Source: Shewanella maritima (GTDB lineage Bacteria > Pseudomonadota > Gammaproteobacteria > Enterobacterales > Shewanellaceae). Taken from it: 64,000 nucleotides of DNA. Location of the stretch: the NCBI RefSeq assembly GCF_004295345.1, contig NZ_CP036200.1, positions 4,093,501 through 4,157,500 of the forward strand, read 5' to 3'. Shown here piece after piece: positions 35,659 through 45,754 of the stretch; the first letter of the stretch is position 1; each line of letters opens with the position of its first letter. The translations under genes were made by a program, and so were the position numbers. The notes under the pieces are model-generated. The model did not search any database and had not been told where the DNA came from. It saw only the letters and a list, made by a program, of their open reading frames with translations.

Positions 35659-35714
35659 TAGCGTGAAAACCATAGCGTGAAAACCATAGCGTGAAAACGA
35701 TAGTGTGAAAGTTA
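35659..35714. repeat. Four 14-bp tandem repeats inside an inverted repeat
   Basis: The unit TAGCGTGAAAACCA is present four times head to tail; the third copy has one change and the fourth several. The array lies between TTGGTGTTGAACTA and TAGTTCAACTCACCAA, which are imperfect inverted arms. Confidence 0.8.
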
Positions 35715-35750
35715 GTTCAACTCACCAATGAAACTAACACCATAAAAGCA

Positions 35751-35781
35751 AAAACCAGCTGTAATTTCAGCTGGTTTTTTT
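35751..35781. terminator. Bidirectional terminator between ompW and the nuclease gene
   Basis: AAAAACCAGCT and AGCTGGTTTTTTT pair around GTAATTTC, with A-run and T-run on the two sides, serving the two convergent genes. Confidence 0.88.
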
Positions 35782-35789
35782 AGTAATGA

Positions 35790-36584
35790 TTACTTAAAGA
35801 TATCATTGAGCTTTTCAGCTAGCCTCACGCCAGCTTGGCGTAAACGCAGTTTCACAGTGGGTGTGTGGTCATAAACATACTGGTAGCGTAAATCATCTTC
35901 GCCATCGCGGTTTTTTTCAAGCGTGTACGTTGCTTTACGCAGCGCTTTAGATTCATCCGCCCATTCGTAATAGTTTTTACCGTGCCATTGTTTACGCTCT
36001 TTTTCTGATATACGGCCGATAAAGCGCGTCATTTCAGTAAAGCTTAAGCCTTGTTGTTCAACTAGCTCAGTGTCCCAAACACTATGTAGGTTAGTGTTCT
36101 CGCCAAACCATTTTAGTTTGATTTTATTTCCGCCCCAGTCGTCAGCATAACCAACGTGTAAAGGTTGGTGTATATCGCCGACAAAATGTACGTAAAACGC
36201 TAACGCTTGCCACTTTTGCTCAATGGTTGAGTTAGGGTTACGTAGCGCTTTTTCAAACAGTTCCATTGCTGCGATAACATCGCCATGGGGATTGCGCTTA
36301 ACGGTTTTCCAGGTTTCATGATCATCTATCGACACATAGTGCCAAGGCGCAGCGTGATCCCAGCTGCCACTGGAGCGAATTTCATCACCCCAAGTTGAGA
36401 CTTCAGCCAGACTTGCACCATCGAGTAGGTCAGTGATCTTCTCATTTACTTCGTCGGTGAGATTCTGCTGGGCTATCTCACCAATGACTCTATGACCTAA
36501 TTGACCCCAAGCCATAGCATCATGCATTGGCAAAACTAGCGTTAACCCAAAGCTAGTCGCTGCCAACAACTTGTGCAGTTTCAT
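35790..36584 (-). CDS. S1/P1-type nuclease, secreted
   Basis: A 264-residue zinc nuclease. A signal peptide ends at DAMA, and the mature N-terminal Trp (WGQLGHRVIGEIA) is a zinc ligand in this family. Other ligands are visible in HAAPWHYVSID, HFVGDIHQPLHVGYADDWGGN and LHSVWDTELV. S1/P1 nucleases cut single-stranded DNA and RNA, and remove 3'-phosphates; this one probably scavenges nucleic acids in the periplasm or medium. Convergent with ompW across a shared terminator. Confidence 0.9.
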   Translation of the reverse strand: MKLHKLLAATSFGLTLVLPMHDAMAWGQLGHRVIGEIAQQNLTDEVNEKITDLLDGASLAEVSTWGDEIRSSGSWDHAAPWHYVSIDDHETWKTVKRNPHGDVIAAMELFEKALRNPNSTIEQKWQALAFYVHFVGDIHQPLHVGYADDWGGNKIKLKWFGENTNLHSVWDTELVEQQGLSFTEMTRFIGRISEKERKQWHGKNYYEWADESKALRKATYTLEKNRDGEDDLRYQYVYDHTPTVKLRLRQAGVRLAEKLNDIFK

Positions 36585-36732
36585 TATTCATCCTATTTAA
36601 AATAATTGGTTATTTTTTAGTTTTTATTTTACGGGCGTAAGATTGCAGTTTGACGAATTGAATTTCAATAATTTTTTGTTATCCAAGCTGTAACTTTTTC
36701 GTTACGAAAACAACGGGTTTTGGAGGTGATCC

Positions 36733-36749
36733 ATCTGGTATAACCAGTT
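36733..36749. promoter_or_regulatory. Possible FadR-like site in the nuclease/receptor divergon
   Basis: ATCTGGTATAACCAGTT has the CTGGT-N3-ACCAG arms of FadR operators, with a non-consensus centre. It lies 238 bp before the Oar-like receptor start. Otherwise the 403-bp divergent gap is AT-rich with no gene. Confidence 0.35.
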
Positions 36750-36987
36750 AGTGATTGAAAAATAAGCGTTAGATCACACTTATGTTGATGGAAAGATACA
36801 TTGTTGAGCTTGTGTTTATTTCTTGTGAGTAGTTGAAATATTTGTGCAACAAAGTCAGTATACACTCGCTTTCGAGTTTGAGCTTATTAATTAGGGACTT
36901 GAGCCCATTACTACTTATAAATTGAGCCAAGCTTAAGCAATTTCCAATTAAAAATAATATTGAATTTGTAAAATTCAGGGGTCTAAA

Positions 36988-39900
36988 ATGTTGAACAAAA
37001 AACTAAGTCGCATAGCACTTGCGACTTGCTTTGCCATGGGTGTTGCTCTACCAGCCATGGCAGCCGATACTGCGTCTTCTATTCGCGGTCAAATCACCGG
37101 TCCTCAAGGTAATGCTGTTACTGATGCAAAAATTACCATCATGCACGAGCCTACGGGTAAGGTAACTGAAGTTGAAGTAGGCGAAAATGGCCAGTTTCAC
37201 GTACGTGGTTTACGTGTCGGCGGTCCTTACATTATCAAGGTCGATTCTGACAAATTTGCTGATGAAGTTGAGCAAGGCTTATTCTTAAACGTGGGTGAAA
37301 CACTTAGTTTCAACCGTTCACTAAATACTACAGAAGCTGCAGATATTGAGCGTATCAACGTAGTTGGTAATGCTGCACTATACCGCAGTGGTAGTTCAAA
37401 TAGTGATTTTGGCTCTAAAGATATTGAAAACTCTCCAGGTATCAGCCGTGACCTTAAAGATGTAGTACGTCAAAACCCGCTTGCCGTACTTGGTACGGAC
37501 GGCGTGTCATTAAGTGTTGCTGGTCTAAACCCTCGCTATAACACTTTCGTTGTTGATGGTATTTCGCAAAACGATGATTTCGGCCTTAACTCGAACGGTT
37601 ACCCAACTCAGCGTTCACCTATTTCAATTGATGCAGTTGAAAGTGTTGCGTTAAACGTAACGCCATATTCAGCGCGTATTGGTGGTTTTACCGGTGCACA
37701 GATCAACGCTGTAACCAAGTCTGGTACTAACGAACTATCTGGTACCGTATTTTGGGAAACAACTAACGACAGCATGGCTGGCGATGGTAAAGATCCTAAA
37801 TCAGGCGAAAAACTAGAGAACGATTTCGAAGAAACGACTTTTGGTGGCACCATTGGCTTCCCATTAATTGAAGACACGTTATTCTTCTTCGGCTCTTACG
37901 AGAAATTTGACGCACCTAAATCTGCATTATTCGGCCCTAAAGGCTCAGGTTTTGGAAACGAGTCAAACGTAACTTCTGAAGACTTGCAAAAAGTTCGCGA
38001 CATCGCGAGCAACGTATATGGGCTAGACACTATTGGTGACTATGACCTGTCTCCTCAAGAAGAAGATGAGAAAGTCCTAGCTAAGATTGACTGGAACATT
38101 ACTGATGGTCACCGTGCAGCATTCACCTACCAAAAAACCGTTGGTAACCTAACCAACAATATTGCGGAAGACCCTTACGAACTTACGCTTGCAAGTACTT
38201 GGTACAATAAAGAAGAAATTCTAGAAGCCTATGCCGGTACACTGTACAGTGACTGGACTGACAGCTTTACTACTGAAATTAAAGTTGCTTACAAAGACAC
38301 CACTACTAATTCAAATACCATTCAAGACCTAGGTATTGGTGAAGTGTCAGTAAGAACTGATAGCGGTGATATCGTATTCGGTACAGACAAATCTCGCCAA
38401 GCTAACCAGTTAAATAACCAAAACCTAGAGTTACGTTTTGTTGGTGATTACTACCTAGGCGATCATGAAATCGGCTTTGGTGCGCAATACAACAACGTTG
38501 AAGTATTTAACCTGTTCGCGCAAAACGTAATGGGTACTTGGGCGTTTGACTCTATTGAAGAGTTCGAAAACGGTGAGCCTGGTTCTTTCTATTACTCGAA
38601 TGCACTATCTGGTAACACACAAGACGTTGCGGCTTCATTTAGCATGAACACCCTAGCGCTGTTTGTTGAAGATAACTGGTACATCACCGATGACCTGCAA
38701 CTTAACTATGGTATGCGTTACGAAACCATTAGCATGCCTGATGCACCAACATTCAACCAAAATTTCTATGACCGCTATGGTTTTGCTAACAACGGCACAT
38801 TTGACGGTAAAGATATTTGGTTACCACGTGTAGGTGTAACTTATCAGTTAACTGATGATGTGAAACTGCACGGTGGTGTAGGTCGCTACAGTGGCGGCAG
38901 CCCAACAGTTTGGATGTCAAACAGCTACTCAAACGACGGTACTCGTCTGCTAAGTTACAACGGCGGTTGGCAAGATTCTTGGGGAACACCTGATTTTGGT
39001 AACGTACCAAGCGAAGCACAAGACGGCTTAGTAGGTGGTGACGGTAATACTAACTCATTGGATCCTAACTTTGAGCTACCTTCAGACTGGCGCGCAAGTA
39101 TCGGTTTTGACTCTACTTGGGACTTTGGAGCATTAGGTGAAGACTGGTTTGTTGGTGGTGAGTTCCTATACATCCAACGTGAAAACGATGTTGCATGGAA
39201 AGACTTAGCACGTCGTTACGTAAAGACAGACGACACTGGTCGTGTTATCTACGAGACTTGGGATCCATTAGCTAACGATGGTGCAGGTGGTAATACTGAG
39301 CGCTATGACCTAATGCTAACCAATGCTGAAGAAGATGGTAAGAGCACAACACTCGCCCTAACACTTGCTAAAGAGTGGGATATGGGTATGAGCATGCGTG
39401 CAACTTACACCTACAACTCAGTTGAAGAAGGTAACCAAGGTTCTTCGTCTACAGCAACATCTAACTACCAATACACACCTGTTCAGTATGACCGAAACGG
39501 CACGACTATGGGCACTGGTCAATACGAAACGCCACACCGTTTCACGTTGACTTTAGGTTACGAGACAGAGTTTGTTGAAGGTTATGCATCTAACTTCAAT
39601 ATGTTTTACGAAGCACGTGAAGGTCGTCCATTAACTTGGGTACTTGGCTCATATAGAGACTACGGCTTTGGTGACCAAAGCACATTTGGTAACTCTTCAT
39701 ACTACCTGCCATACATTCCAACAGGCGCGGATGATGCCAACGTTGAATATTCAGGTGGTCTAACTTACGAAGAGTTCAAGAAGGTACTTGATGAAGTTGG
39801 TTTAAGTCAGTACGCAGGTGGTATTGCACCTAAAGGTACGGATAACCAGCCTTGGATCCACACGTTAGACTTCCGCTTTAGTCAAGAGCTACCGGGCTTT

Positions 39901-40155
39901 ACTAAAGAGCATAAAGGTATCTTCTACTTTGACGTTAAGAACGTTCTTAACCTGCTTAATGACGACTGGGGTCGTGTGACTTACCAGTCTTACGGTAGTA
40001 AAAAGTTAGTTGACCACAACTACAACCCAGATACTGGTGTATACACTTACTCAGTACCTTACGGTCAAGATGGCTTAGAAACTGATAACTACAACACATA
40101 CGACATTCAAAAATCAGTATGGCAGTTAAAAGTTGGTGTTAAGTACAAGTTCTAA
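36988..40155 (+). CDS. Oar-like TonB-dependent receptor with carboxypeptidase-regulatory-like N-domain
   Basis: A 1055-residue outer-membrane protein. After a signal peptide (ending AMAADT), residues 30-110 form a CarboxypepD_reg-like beta-sandwich (SIRGQITGPQGNAVTDAKIT). Then come a linker, a plug domain (PRYNTFVVDGISQNDDFGL, GFTGAQINAVTKSGTNELSG) and the barrel, ending VWQLKVGVKYKF. This is the Oar/OmpA-related family of large receptors. The ligand is unknown; proteinaceous or fatty-acid ligands have been proposed for relatives. It uses codons typical of highly expressed genes and has a strong terminator, so it is probably abundant. Confidence 0.88.
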   Translation: MLNKKLSRIALATCFAMGVALPAMAADTASSIRGQITGPQGNAVTDAKITIMHEPTGKVTEVEVGENGQFHVRGLRVGGPYIIKVDSDKFADEVEQGLFLNVGETLSFNRSLNTTEAADIERINVVGNAALYRSGSSNSDFGSKDIENSPGISRDLKDVVRQNPLAVLGTDGVSLSVAGLNPRYNTFVVDGISQNDDFGLNSNGYPTQRSPISIDAVESVALNVTPYSARIGGFTGAQINAVTKSGTNELSGTVFWETTNDSMAGDGKDPKSGEKLENDFEETTFGGTIGFPLIEDTLFFFGSYEKFDAPKSALFGPKGSGFGNESNVTSEDLQKVRDIASNVYGLDTIGDYDLSPQEEDEKVLAKIDWNITDGHRAAFTYQKTVGNLTNNIAEDPYELTLASTWYNKEEILEAYAGTLYSDWTDSFTTEIKVAYKDTTTNSNTIQDLGIGEVSVRTDSGDIVFGTDKSRQANQLNNQNLELRFVGDYYLGDHEIGFGAQYNNVEVFNLFAQNVMGTWAFDSIEEFENGEPGSFYYSNALSGNTQDVAASFSMNTLALFVEDNWYITDDLQLNYGMRYETISMPDAPTFNQNFYDRYGFANNGTFDGKDIWLPRVGVTYQLTDDVKLHGGVGRYSGGSPTVWMSNSYSNDGTRLLSYNGGWQDSWGTPDFGNVPSEAQDGLVGGDGNTNSLDPNFELPSDWRASIGFDSTWDFGALGEDWFVGGEFLYIQRENDVAWKDLARRYVKTDDTGRVIYETWDPLANDGAGGNTERYDLMLTNAEEDGKSTTLALTLAKEWDMGMSMRATYTYNSVEEGNQGSSSTATSNYQYTPVQYDRNGTTMGTGQYETPHRFTLTLGYETEFVEGYASNFNMFYEAREGRPLTWVLGSYRDYGFGDQSTFGNSSYYLPYIPTGADDANVEYSGGLTYEEFKKVLDEVGLSQYAGGIAPKGTDNQPWIHTLDFRFSQELPGFTKEHKGIFYFDVKNVLNLLNDDWGRVTYQSYGSKKLVDHNYNPDTGVYTYSVPYGQDGLETDNYNTYDIQKSVWQLKVGVKYKF

Positions 40156-40183
40156 TTTGACTTAATAAGCTAAATTGCAAAAC

Positions 40184-40213
40184 AAAAACCGCGCTACTTA
40201 GCGCGGTTTTTTT
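40184..40213 (+). terminator. Rho-independent terminator after the Oar-like receptor
   Basis: AAAAACCGCGC and GCGCGGTTTTTTT pair around TACTTA, 28 bp past the stop. Confidence 0.92.
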
Positions 40214-40292
40214 ATGCTTTGAAAAGTATTGGATTTCGCTGATTAAGACAGCAAGCTATCAACTCAAATAACTAAGCCAAATCACCAAAAGC

Positions 40293-41033
40293 TTAACGCT
40301 TCTTCTTTGGTTTCCAGTGACGAGTATTGTAGATAAACTCTGGCAATCCAACGGTTAACCAAGCAACCAAACGCCAGCGTTTCGTCACGTAAAACTTGCG
40401 CTTACCTTTCTGTAAGCCTTTGATGATTTGACTGGCTACCTTATCAATCGGTGGTAACCAGAATTTGTTGCCTTGCATAGCCGCTTTATCGAGTAGCCCT
40501 AACTGAATATCTGAAATTGTCACCGGTAGTTTTAAGCGCTGGGCATGCATGCTTAAACCTTCAAGGTAGCTTTGGGCAAATGCTTTAGATGCGTGATAAG
40601 CCACATTCGGCCCACCGCGTAAACCCGCGATTGAGTTGATTGCTGCAAGCTGACCATAACCTTGTTCACACAAGAGTTTAAACACGCTGTTTGCCACTGC
40701 AGCAAAGCCCTTCACGTTAACATCAATAATGTCTTCATCAAGTTGCCAGGGCAGGGCTGGATCGTAGCCATTGAGGCCAGTATTGATGATAACTAAATGC
40801 GCGCCATTGTGGGTTTGCCAAGCAGTTTCAATTTGCTCAATCAATTGTTTTGGCTGCTCGATTGCCAGTGGGTAAACCGTCACTGGTGTAGTTAAGCTAT
40901 CAGTTAATGGCTTAATTGATTCTGGGTTTTGCACGAACAGAACTAACTCAACATTTTGCTCAGAGAATTGTTTTGCAAGGGTTTGGCTAAGTTGCGAACT
41001 GGCGCCAATTATCATGGCGGTAGCTTGAGTCAT
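40293..41033 (-). CDS. Short-chain dehydrogenase/reductase
   Basis: A 246-residue SDR. The nucleotide-binding motif is IIGASSQLSQ (a GASSxL form of GxxxGxG), and the catalytic part reads INSIAGLRGGPNVAYHASKA with Ser, Tyr and Lys in place. The substrate is unknown; neighbours give no hint. The ATG at 41033 gives the usual short N-terminus; a GTG 13 codons upstream (41072) is in frame. The C-terminal tail is strongly basic (KPKKKR) and has a hydrophobic stretch, suggesting membrane association. Confidence 0.8.
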   Translation of the reverse strand: MTQATAMIIGASSQLSQTLAKQFSEQNVELVLFVQNPESIKPLTDSLTTPVTVYPLAIEQPKQLIEQIETAWQTHNGAHLVIINTGLNGYDPALPWQLDEDIIDVNVKGFAAVANSVFKLLCEQGYGQLAAINSIAGLRGGPNVAYHASKAFAQSYLEGLSMHAQRLKLPVTISDIQLGLLDKAAMQGNKFWLPPIDKVASQIIKGLQKGKRKFYVTKRWRLVAWLTVGLPEFIYNTRHWKPKKKR

Positions 41034-41123
41034 AAGGGCGTTTATCTTCAATGGCTGACTTGATTTGGTCACTTATAATAGAAATTACCGATATTGATAA
41101 CAAGTTCGAAAAATTTCAATGTT

Positions 41124-41147
41124 GGATGTATAGACTTCTAGATGTCC
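41124..41147. promoter_or_regulatory. Candidate MetJ operator (tandem met boxes) of metA
   Basis: AGACTTCT and AGATGTCC are adjacent 8-mers close to the met box AGACGTCT, with a weaker GGATGTAT just before. Tandem boxes are the normal MetJ layout. The site is 344 bp before metA, implying a leader of about 300 nt if the promoter is here. No S-adenosylmethionine riboswitch was recognised in the leader. Confidence 0.55.
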
Positions 41148-41490
41148 TTGTGTATGATGAGATTGACGCTCAATTTAGCAGGTGTTTGTTAAGTAACTGA
41201 TTGTTAGTTGCTGTTTTAATTGTATTTGCTAATAAAGCAATAATTTTTATGTGGTGTTATTCGGTAACTCATCACTTAAGTACTTGGTTTTTATTTATTT
41301 ATCAAATTGTGATCTGCATTCACTAGTGCATCTTCAAATTATCGTATTCCCTTATTAGTGGGTTAAGGCTTTGGCTAAGAACAAAGGCTGAATTAAACGT
41401 TGCAACTAATAACAGTAATCACAATGAGCAGCTAAAAGTAACAATCTCAAATAATGACCAAAGATAGTCACTACAAACTAGGGCTTGTAT

Positions 41491-42435
41491 ATGCCAGTAA
41501 GAATTCCAGATAACCTGCCAGCAGCAGGAATTTTAGAATCAGAAAACATCTTCGTGATGTCAGAAAGCCGCGCCGCCAATCAGGACATCCGTCCCATGCG
41601 TGTGCTTATCTTAAACCTGATGCCCAACAAGATTGAAACCGAAACCCAGCTCCTTAGATTGCTAGGTAATACGCCTTTGCAAGTGGATGTCGATTTATTG
41701 CGTATTCACGATAAAGAATCTAAGCACACTTCAATCGACCATATGAATGCCTTTTATCGTGATTTTAATGACGTAAAACACAAAAACTACGATGGTCTAA
41801 TTATCACTGGCGCGCCACTTGGGCAGATTGATTTTGAAGACGTTACCTATTGGGACCATATTCGCGAAATCATCGATTGGTCGCAGCAGCATGTTACCTC
41901 AGTGCTATTCTTATGCTGGGCAGCGCATGCAGGCTTGTTCCACCTTTATAACTTGCAGCGCAAGCTGTTAAGCACCAAGCGCTCTGGCGTATATTGTCAC
42001 CAACGCACCGATACGCCGCACCCATTGTTACGTGGATTTGATGAAGAGTTCTACGCGCCTCATTCACGCTTTGCTGAGATGGATATAAACGAGTTACAAC
42101 AACATCCAGATCTTGAAGTGTTGGCGCATTCTGATGAAGCTGGGGCGTATTTAGTATTAAGTAAAACTAACCGCAACCTGTTTGTCATCGGTCACCCTGA
42201 ATATCATCGTAATACTTTAAAAGATGAATATTTGCGTGACATTGACCAGGGCTTAGACCCAGAAATTCCGCGCAATTATTTTAGAAATAACGACCCACAA
42301 CAAAAGCCGGTCGCCCGCTGGCATAGCCACGGCAGCTTGCTCATTAGTAACTGGCTTAATTACTATGTTTACCAGTTAACCCCGTATGATTTGACCGACA
42401 TGAGCGGTATCACTCCGTGGGAGTCAGAGGTTTAA
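41491..42435 (+). CDS. metA: Homoserine O-succinyltransferase
   Basis: A 314-residue enzyme that acylates homoserine in the first step of methionine synthesis. It aligns by eye to E. coli MetA from the first residue ([11 protein letters not shown]), so I chose the ATG at 41491 over an in-frame TTG two codons earlier. The catalytic Cys is in [14 protein letters not shown] (about residue 142), and the His and Glu are in [16 protein letters not shown]. The length is typical. Tandem met boxes upstream suggest MetJ control. A terminator follows, separating it from the ivd block. Confidence 0.95.
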   Translation: MPVRIPDNLPAAGILESENIFVMSESRAANQDIRPMRVLILNLMPNKIETETQLLRLLGNTPLQVDVDLLRIHDKESKHTSIDHMNAFYRDFNDVKHKNYDGLIITGAPLGQIDFEDVTYWDHIREIIDWSQQHVTSVLFLCWAAHAGLFHLYNLQRKLLSTKRSGVYCHQRTDTPHPLLRGFDEEFYAPHSRFAEMDINELQQHPDLEVLAHSDEAGAYLVLSKTNRNLFVIGHPEYHRNTLKDEYLRDIDQGLDPEIPRNYFRNNDPQQKPVARWHSHGSLLISNWLNYYVYQLTPYDLTDMSGITPWESEV

Positions 42436-42470
42436 TCCGAAGTTTTGGCCTTAATCGAGAAATTAAATAG

Positions 42471-42509
42471 CAGCCCTTAGCCATTGTGGTTAAGGGCTGT
42501 TTTAGTTTT
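42471..42509 (+). terminator. Terminator after metA
   Basis: CAGCCCTTA and TAAGGGCTG form a 9-bp stem with an 11-base loop, followed by TTTTAGTTTT. Confidence 0.8.
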
Positions 42510-42661
42510 CGTCATATTAGAGGTGTCATCCCAACTAACCTTCGGCCATTCCCTGCTTGTGCATCCCTGCTTGTTATCTGGGACCCTGGTCAAACAAAGT
42601 GTAAATTTTGACTGACAATCCCCGAATAAATTTCCACCTTGATCACAAAATTGGCTATTGC

Positions 42662-42677
42662 TTTACGTTCGCGTAAA
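42662..42677. promoter_or_regulatory. Candidate LiuR-type operator of the ivd operon
   Basis: TTTACGTTCGCGTAAA has TTTACG/CGTAAA arms and sits 59 bp before the thiolase start. It resembles the sites reported for the MerR-family regulator LiuR of branched-chain amino acid degradation. No regulator gene is in the window. Confidence 0.5.
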
Positions 42678-42735
42678 CGTCAAAGTGATGGTAGATTTTT
42701 GAAAAAGTATCCAAGAAATAGATTTCGGAGACGTT

Positions 42736-43929
42736 ATGAGCGCACAACAGTCAGGCCAAGATATTGTAATTGTGGCGGCAACCCGCACACCAATGGGCGG
42801 TTTTCAAGGTGAACTATCACAAGTCACTTCACCAACGCTGGCGGCGACAGCCATTAAAGGCTTACTGGCGCAGTCAGGTGTATCGTCTGACGCGGTAGAT
42901 GAAGTATTAATGGGTTGTGTATTGCCAGCTGGTCTTGGTCAAGCGCCGGCGCGTCAAGCTGCACTAGGTGCTGGCTTACCACTTACAGCAGGCGCGACAA
43001 CGGTAAACAAGGTATGCGGCTCAGGCATGAAAACCGTCATGTTAGCGCACGATTCGATTAAAGCTGGTAGTAACGATGTGGTGGTTGCAGGTGGTATGGA
43101 AAGCATGAGCCAAGCGCCTTACTTACTTGATAAAGCCCGCGGCGGTATGCGTATGGGCCATGGCAAGGTAATGGACCACATGTTCCTTGACGGTTTAGAA
43201 GATGCATACACTGGTGGCGCAATGGGCACATTCGCTCAAAAAACGGCAGATGACTTTAACCTAACTCGCGAAGCGATGGACGAGTTCGCCCTAAGCTCAC
43301 TTGAAAAAGCTAACGCTGCGATTAACTCTGGTGCATTTGATGCCGAGATTACCCCAGTTACGTTTAGCACTCGTCGCGGCGACGTCACAGTTACCACCGA
43401 TGAGCAGCCAGGCAATGCGCGCCCAGAAAAAATTCCAACGCTGCGCCCTGCATTTGCTAAAGACGGCACCATTACCGCTGCAAACTCAAGCTCAATTTCA
43501 GATGGTGCCGCGGCGCTGATGTTAATGAAGCGCGAAACTGCTGCCAACTTAGGTTTAGATGTGCTCGCGACCATTAAAGGCCACACAACACACTCGCAAG
43601 AGCCTGCCATGTTTACCACAGCGCCAGTGGGTGCGGTAAACAAGCTATTTGGTTTAACTAACTGGACTAAAAATGACGTTGATTTATTTGAAATCAACGA
43701 AGCGTTTGCCATGGTCACCATGCTAGCCATTTCTGAACTTGGCTTAGATGCAGGCAAGGTTAACGTTAATGGCGGCGCATGTGCATTAGGCCACCCAATT
43801 GGTTGCTCTGGTGCTCGTGTGCTGGTTACGCTAATTCACGCACTTAAAGCACGCGGTCTAAAACGCGGTGTGGCCACTTTATGTATTGGCGGTGGTGAAG
43901 CAACGGCAATGGCAATCGAGGTCGAATAG
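42736..43929 (+). CDS. ivdA: Acetyl-CoA C-acyltransferase (thiolase) of isoleucine degradation
   Basis: A 397-residue thiolase. The nucleophile Cys is in NKVCGSGMK (about residue 91), and the other active-site parts are [23 protein letters not shown] and [11 protein letters not shown]. In this operon it should cleave 2-methylacetoacetyl-CoA to acetyl-CoA and propionyl-CoA, though it may also act as a general acetoacetyl-CoA thiolase (atoB-like). It is first of seven genes for isoleucine and valine breakdown, with a CGGAG ribosome site. Confidence 0.9.
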   Translation: MSAQQSGQDIVIVAATRTPMGGFQGELSQVTSPTLAATAIKGLLAQSGVSSDAVDEVLMGCVLPAGLGQAPARQAALGAGLPLTAGATTVNKVCGSGMKTVMLAHDSIKAGSNDVVVAGGMESMSQAPYLLDKARGGMRMGHGKVMDHMFLDGLEDAYTGGAMGTFAQKTADDFNLTREAMDEFALSSLEKANAAINSGAFDAEITPVTFSTRRGDVTVTTDEQPGNARPEKIPTLRPAFAKDGTITAANSSSISDGAAALMLMKRETAANLGLDVLATIKGHTTHSQEPAMFTTAPVGAVNKLFGLTNWTKNDVDLFEINEAFAMVTMLAISELGLDAGKVNVNGGACALGHPIGCSGARVLVTLIHALKARGLKRGVATLCIGGGEATAMAIEVE

Positions 43930-44048
43930 TTAAGCCTATTCGACAACAGATTTCGAAGTATAAAACTCAACAAGACGGCATTGCTAGCGCGAATAACAAT
44001 CTTAAAAATGGCCTAGCAAAGCAATCCTCACGGATGGAAGGGAATAAC

Positions 44049-45542
44049 ATGACCACACAAGTAAAACACTATATTGCAGGTGAGTTCACCACAGGTACAG
44101 GTAGCAAGGTTATTGAAGTCACTAACCCTGCTAACAACAGCGTGATTGCCAAGGTAAATGCGGCAACCGAAGCTGAAGTAGACCAAGCTATCGCCAGTGC
44201 TAAAGAAGCCTTTAAGACTTGGAAGGAAGTGCCGGTTTCTGAGCGTGCCCGCGTTATGCTGCGTTACCAGCACCTACTTAAAGAAAACCACGATGAAATT
44301 GCTACAATTCTTGCCAAAGAAACCGGTAAAACCTTTGAAGATGCCAAGGGCGACGTATGGCGCGGTATTGAAGTCGCTGAACACGCTTGTAATGTTGCAT
44401 CGCTGCTTATGGGCGAAACCGTTGAGAACGTGGCGCGTAACATTGACACTTACTCTTACACTCAGCCTTTAGGTGTTTGTGCTGGTATCACACCATTTAA
44501 CTTCCCAGCGATGATCCCGTTATGGATGTTTCCGTTAGCTATTGCTTGTGGTAACACTTTCATCCTTAAACCATCAGAGCAAGACCCAATGACGCCGCAA
44601 CGTCTGGTTGAGCTGTTTGAAGAAGCGGGCGCGCCAAAAGGCGTGTTGCAGCTTATTCATGGTGATAAAACTGCGGTTGATAAACTGCTTAGCGATGAAG
44701 CGATTAAGGCGATTTCATTTGTCGGCTCTGTGGGTGTGGGTCAATACATCTACAAAACCGGTACTGACAACCTTAAACGTGTACAAGCTTTTGCCGGTGC
44801 TAAAAACCACTGTGTGATCATGCCTGATGCTAACAAGCAGCAAGTGATCAACAACATGGTCGGCGCATCGGTCGGTGCTGCTGGTCAGCGCTGCATGGCG
44901 ATTTCAGTTGCGGTGTTTGTTGGTGAAGCGAAAGAGTGGATCCCAGAGATTAAAGAAGCGCTGGCTAAAGTTCGCCCTGGCCTTTGGGATGACAAAGATG
45001 CCGCTTATGGCCCGGTTATCAGCCCTGCCGCTAAGCAGCGCGTACTCAGCCTTATTGAGCAAGGTAAACAAGAAGGCGCAGATTGTGTGCTTGATGGCAG
45101 TGACTTTACTGTTGAAGGTTATGAATCTGGTAACTGGGTTGGCCCAACCATGTTCACTAACGTGACCACAGAGATGAGTATCTACAAAGAAGAAATCTTC
45201 GGCCCAGTGCTTTGTTGTATGGAAGCTGACTCATTAGATGAAGCCATTACCCTTGTAAACAACAGCCCTTATGGTAACGGTACTTCTATCTTTACTGCAT
45301 CTGGCGGCGCAGCGCGTAAATATCAGCATGAAATTGAAGTAGGTCAGGTAGGTATTAACGTACCAATTCCTGTACCACTGCCGTTTTTCTCATTCACAGG
45401 TTGGAAGGGCAGTTTCTACGGTGATCAACACGCTTATGGTAAACAAGCGGTACGTTTCTACACCGAGACTAAAACCATCACTTCACGCTGGTTTGATGAA
45501 GGTAGCGTAAGCGGCCCGAACATGAGTATCAACCTGAAATAG
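44049..45542 (+). CDS. mmsA: Methylmalonate-semialdehyde dehydrogenase (CoA-acylating)
   Basis: A 497-residue aldehyde dehydrogenase of the MmsA type. It has the catalytic Cys in [10 protein letters not shown] (about residue 284), the cofactor-binding FVGSVGVG and the typical [11 protein letters not shown] segment. It converts methylmalonate semialdehyde to propionyl-CoA, the last step of valine degradation. The ATG at 44049 follows GGAAGGGAA; an in-frame ATG five codons earlier lies within that site. It is 119 bp after the thiolase gene. Confidence 0.94.
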   Translation: MTTQVKHYIAGEFTTGTGSKVIEVTNPANNSVIAKVNAATEAEVDQAIASAKEAFKTWKEVPVSERARVMLRYQHLLKENHDEIATILAKETGKTFEDAKGDVWRGIEVAEHACNVASLLMGETVENVARNIDTYSYTQPLGVCAGITPFNFPAMIPLWMFPLAIACGNTFILKPSEQDPMTPQRLVELFEEAGAPKGVLQLIHGDKTAVDKLLSDEAIKAISFVGSVGVGQYIYKTGTDNLKRVQAFAGAKNHCVIMPDANKQQVINNMVGASVGAAGQRCMAISVAVFVGEAKEWIPEIKEALAKVRPGLWDDKDAAYGPVISPAAKQRVLSLIEQGKQEGADCVLDGSDFTVEGYESGNWVGPTMFTNVTTEMSIYKEEIFGPVLCCMEADSLDEAITLVNNSPYGNGTSIFTASGGAARKYQHEIEVGQVGINVPIPVPLPFFSFTGWKGSFYGDQHAYGKQAVRFYTETKTITSRWFDEGSVSGPNMSINLK

Positions 45543-45547
45543 TCATC

Positions 45548-45597
45548 AAGCCTTGCTTGTACCTCGATTACCAAAAGAGGGATAAGCAAGGCTTTTT
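45548..45597 (+). terminator. Terminator-like hairpin inside the ivd/mms block
   Basis: AAGCCTTGCTT and AAGCAAGGCTTTTT form an 11-bp stem with a long loop, five bases past mmsA and 157 bp before ivdC. It suggests attenuation between the first two and the last five genes, or a separate promoter for the latter. Confidence 0.75.
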
Positions 45598-45754
45598 AAT
45601 TACCTGTTTGAAAACTGAGCAGCAACGCGACAACTCGCGCTAAAAACCAATAACAACAATAGATTAATAACAACAAGCGCTTGCTATCAATACATGGCAC
45701 CGCTGCTGACTCAGAGAAATGACCGCAGAGTCATCACCTTATGAGGAAATTTCC

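Noticed and set aside
45671..45690. CAAGCGCTTG palindrome as a further LacI-type operator
   Set aside because: It lacks the outer TGTA/TACA bases and lies in the branched-chain degradation block, unrelated to the sugar regulon.
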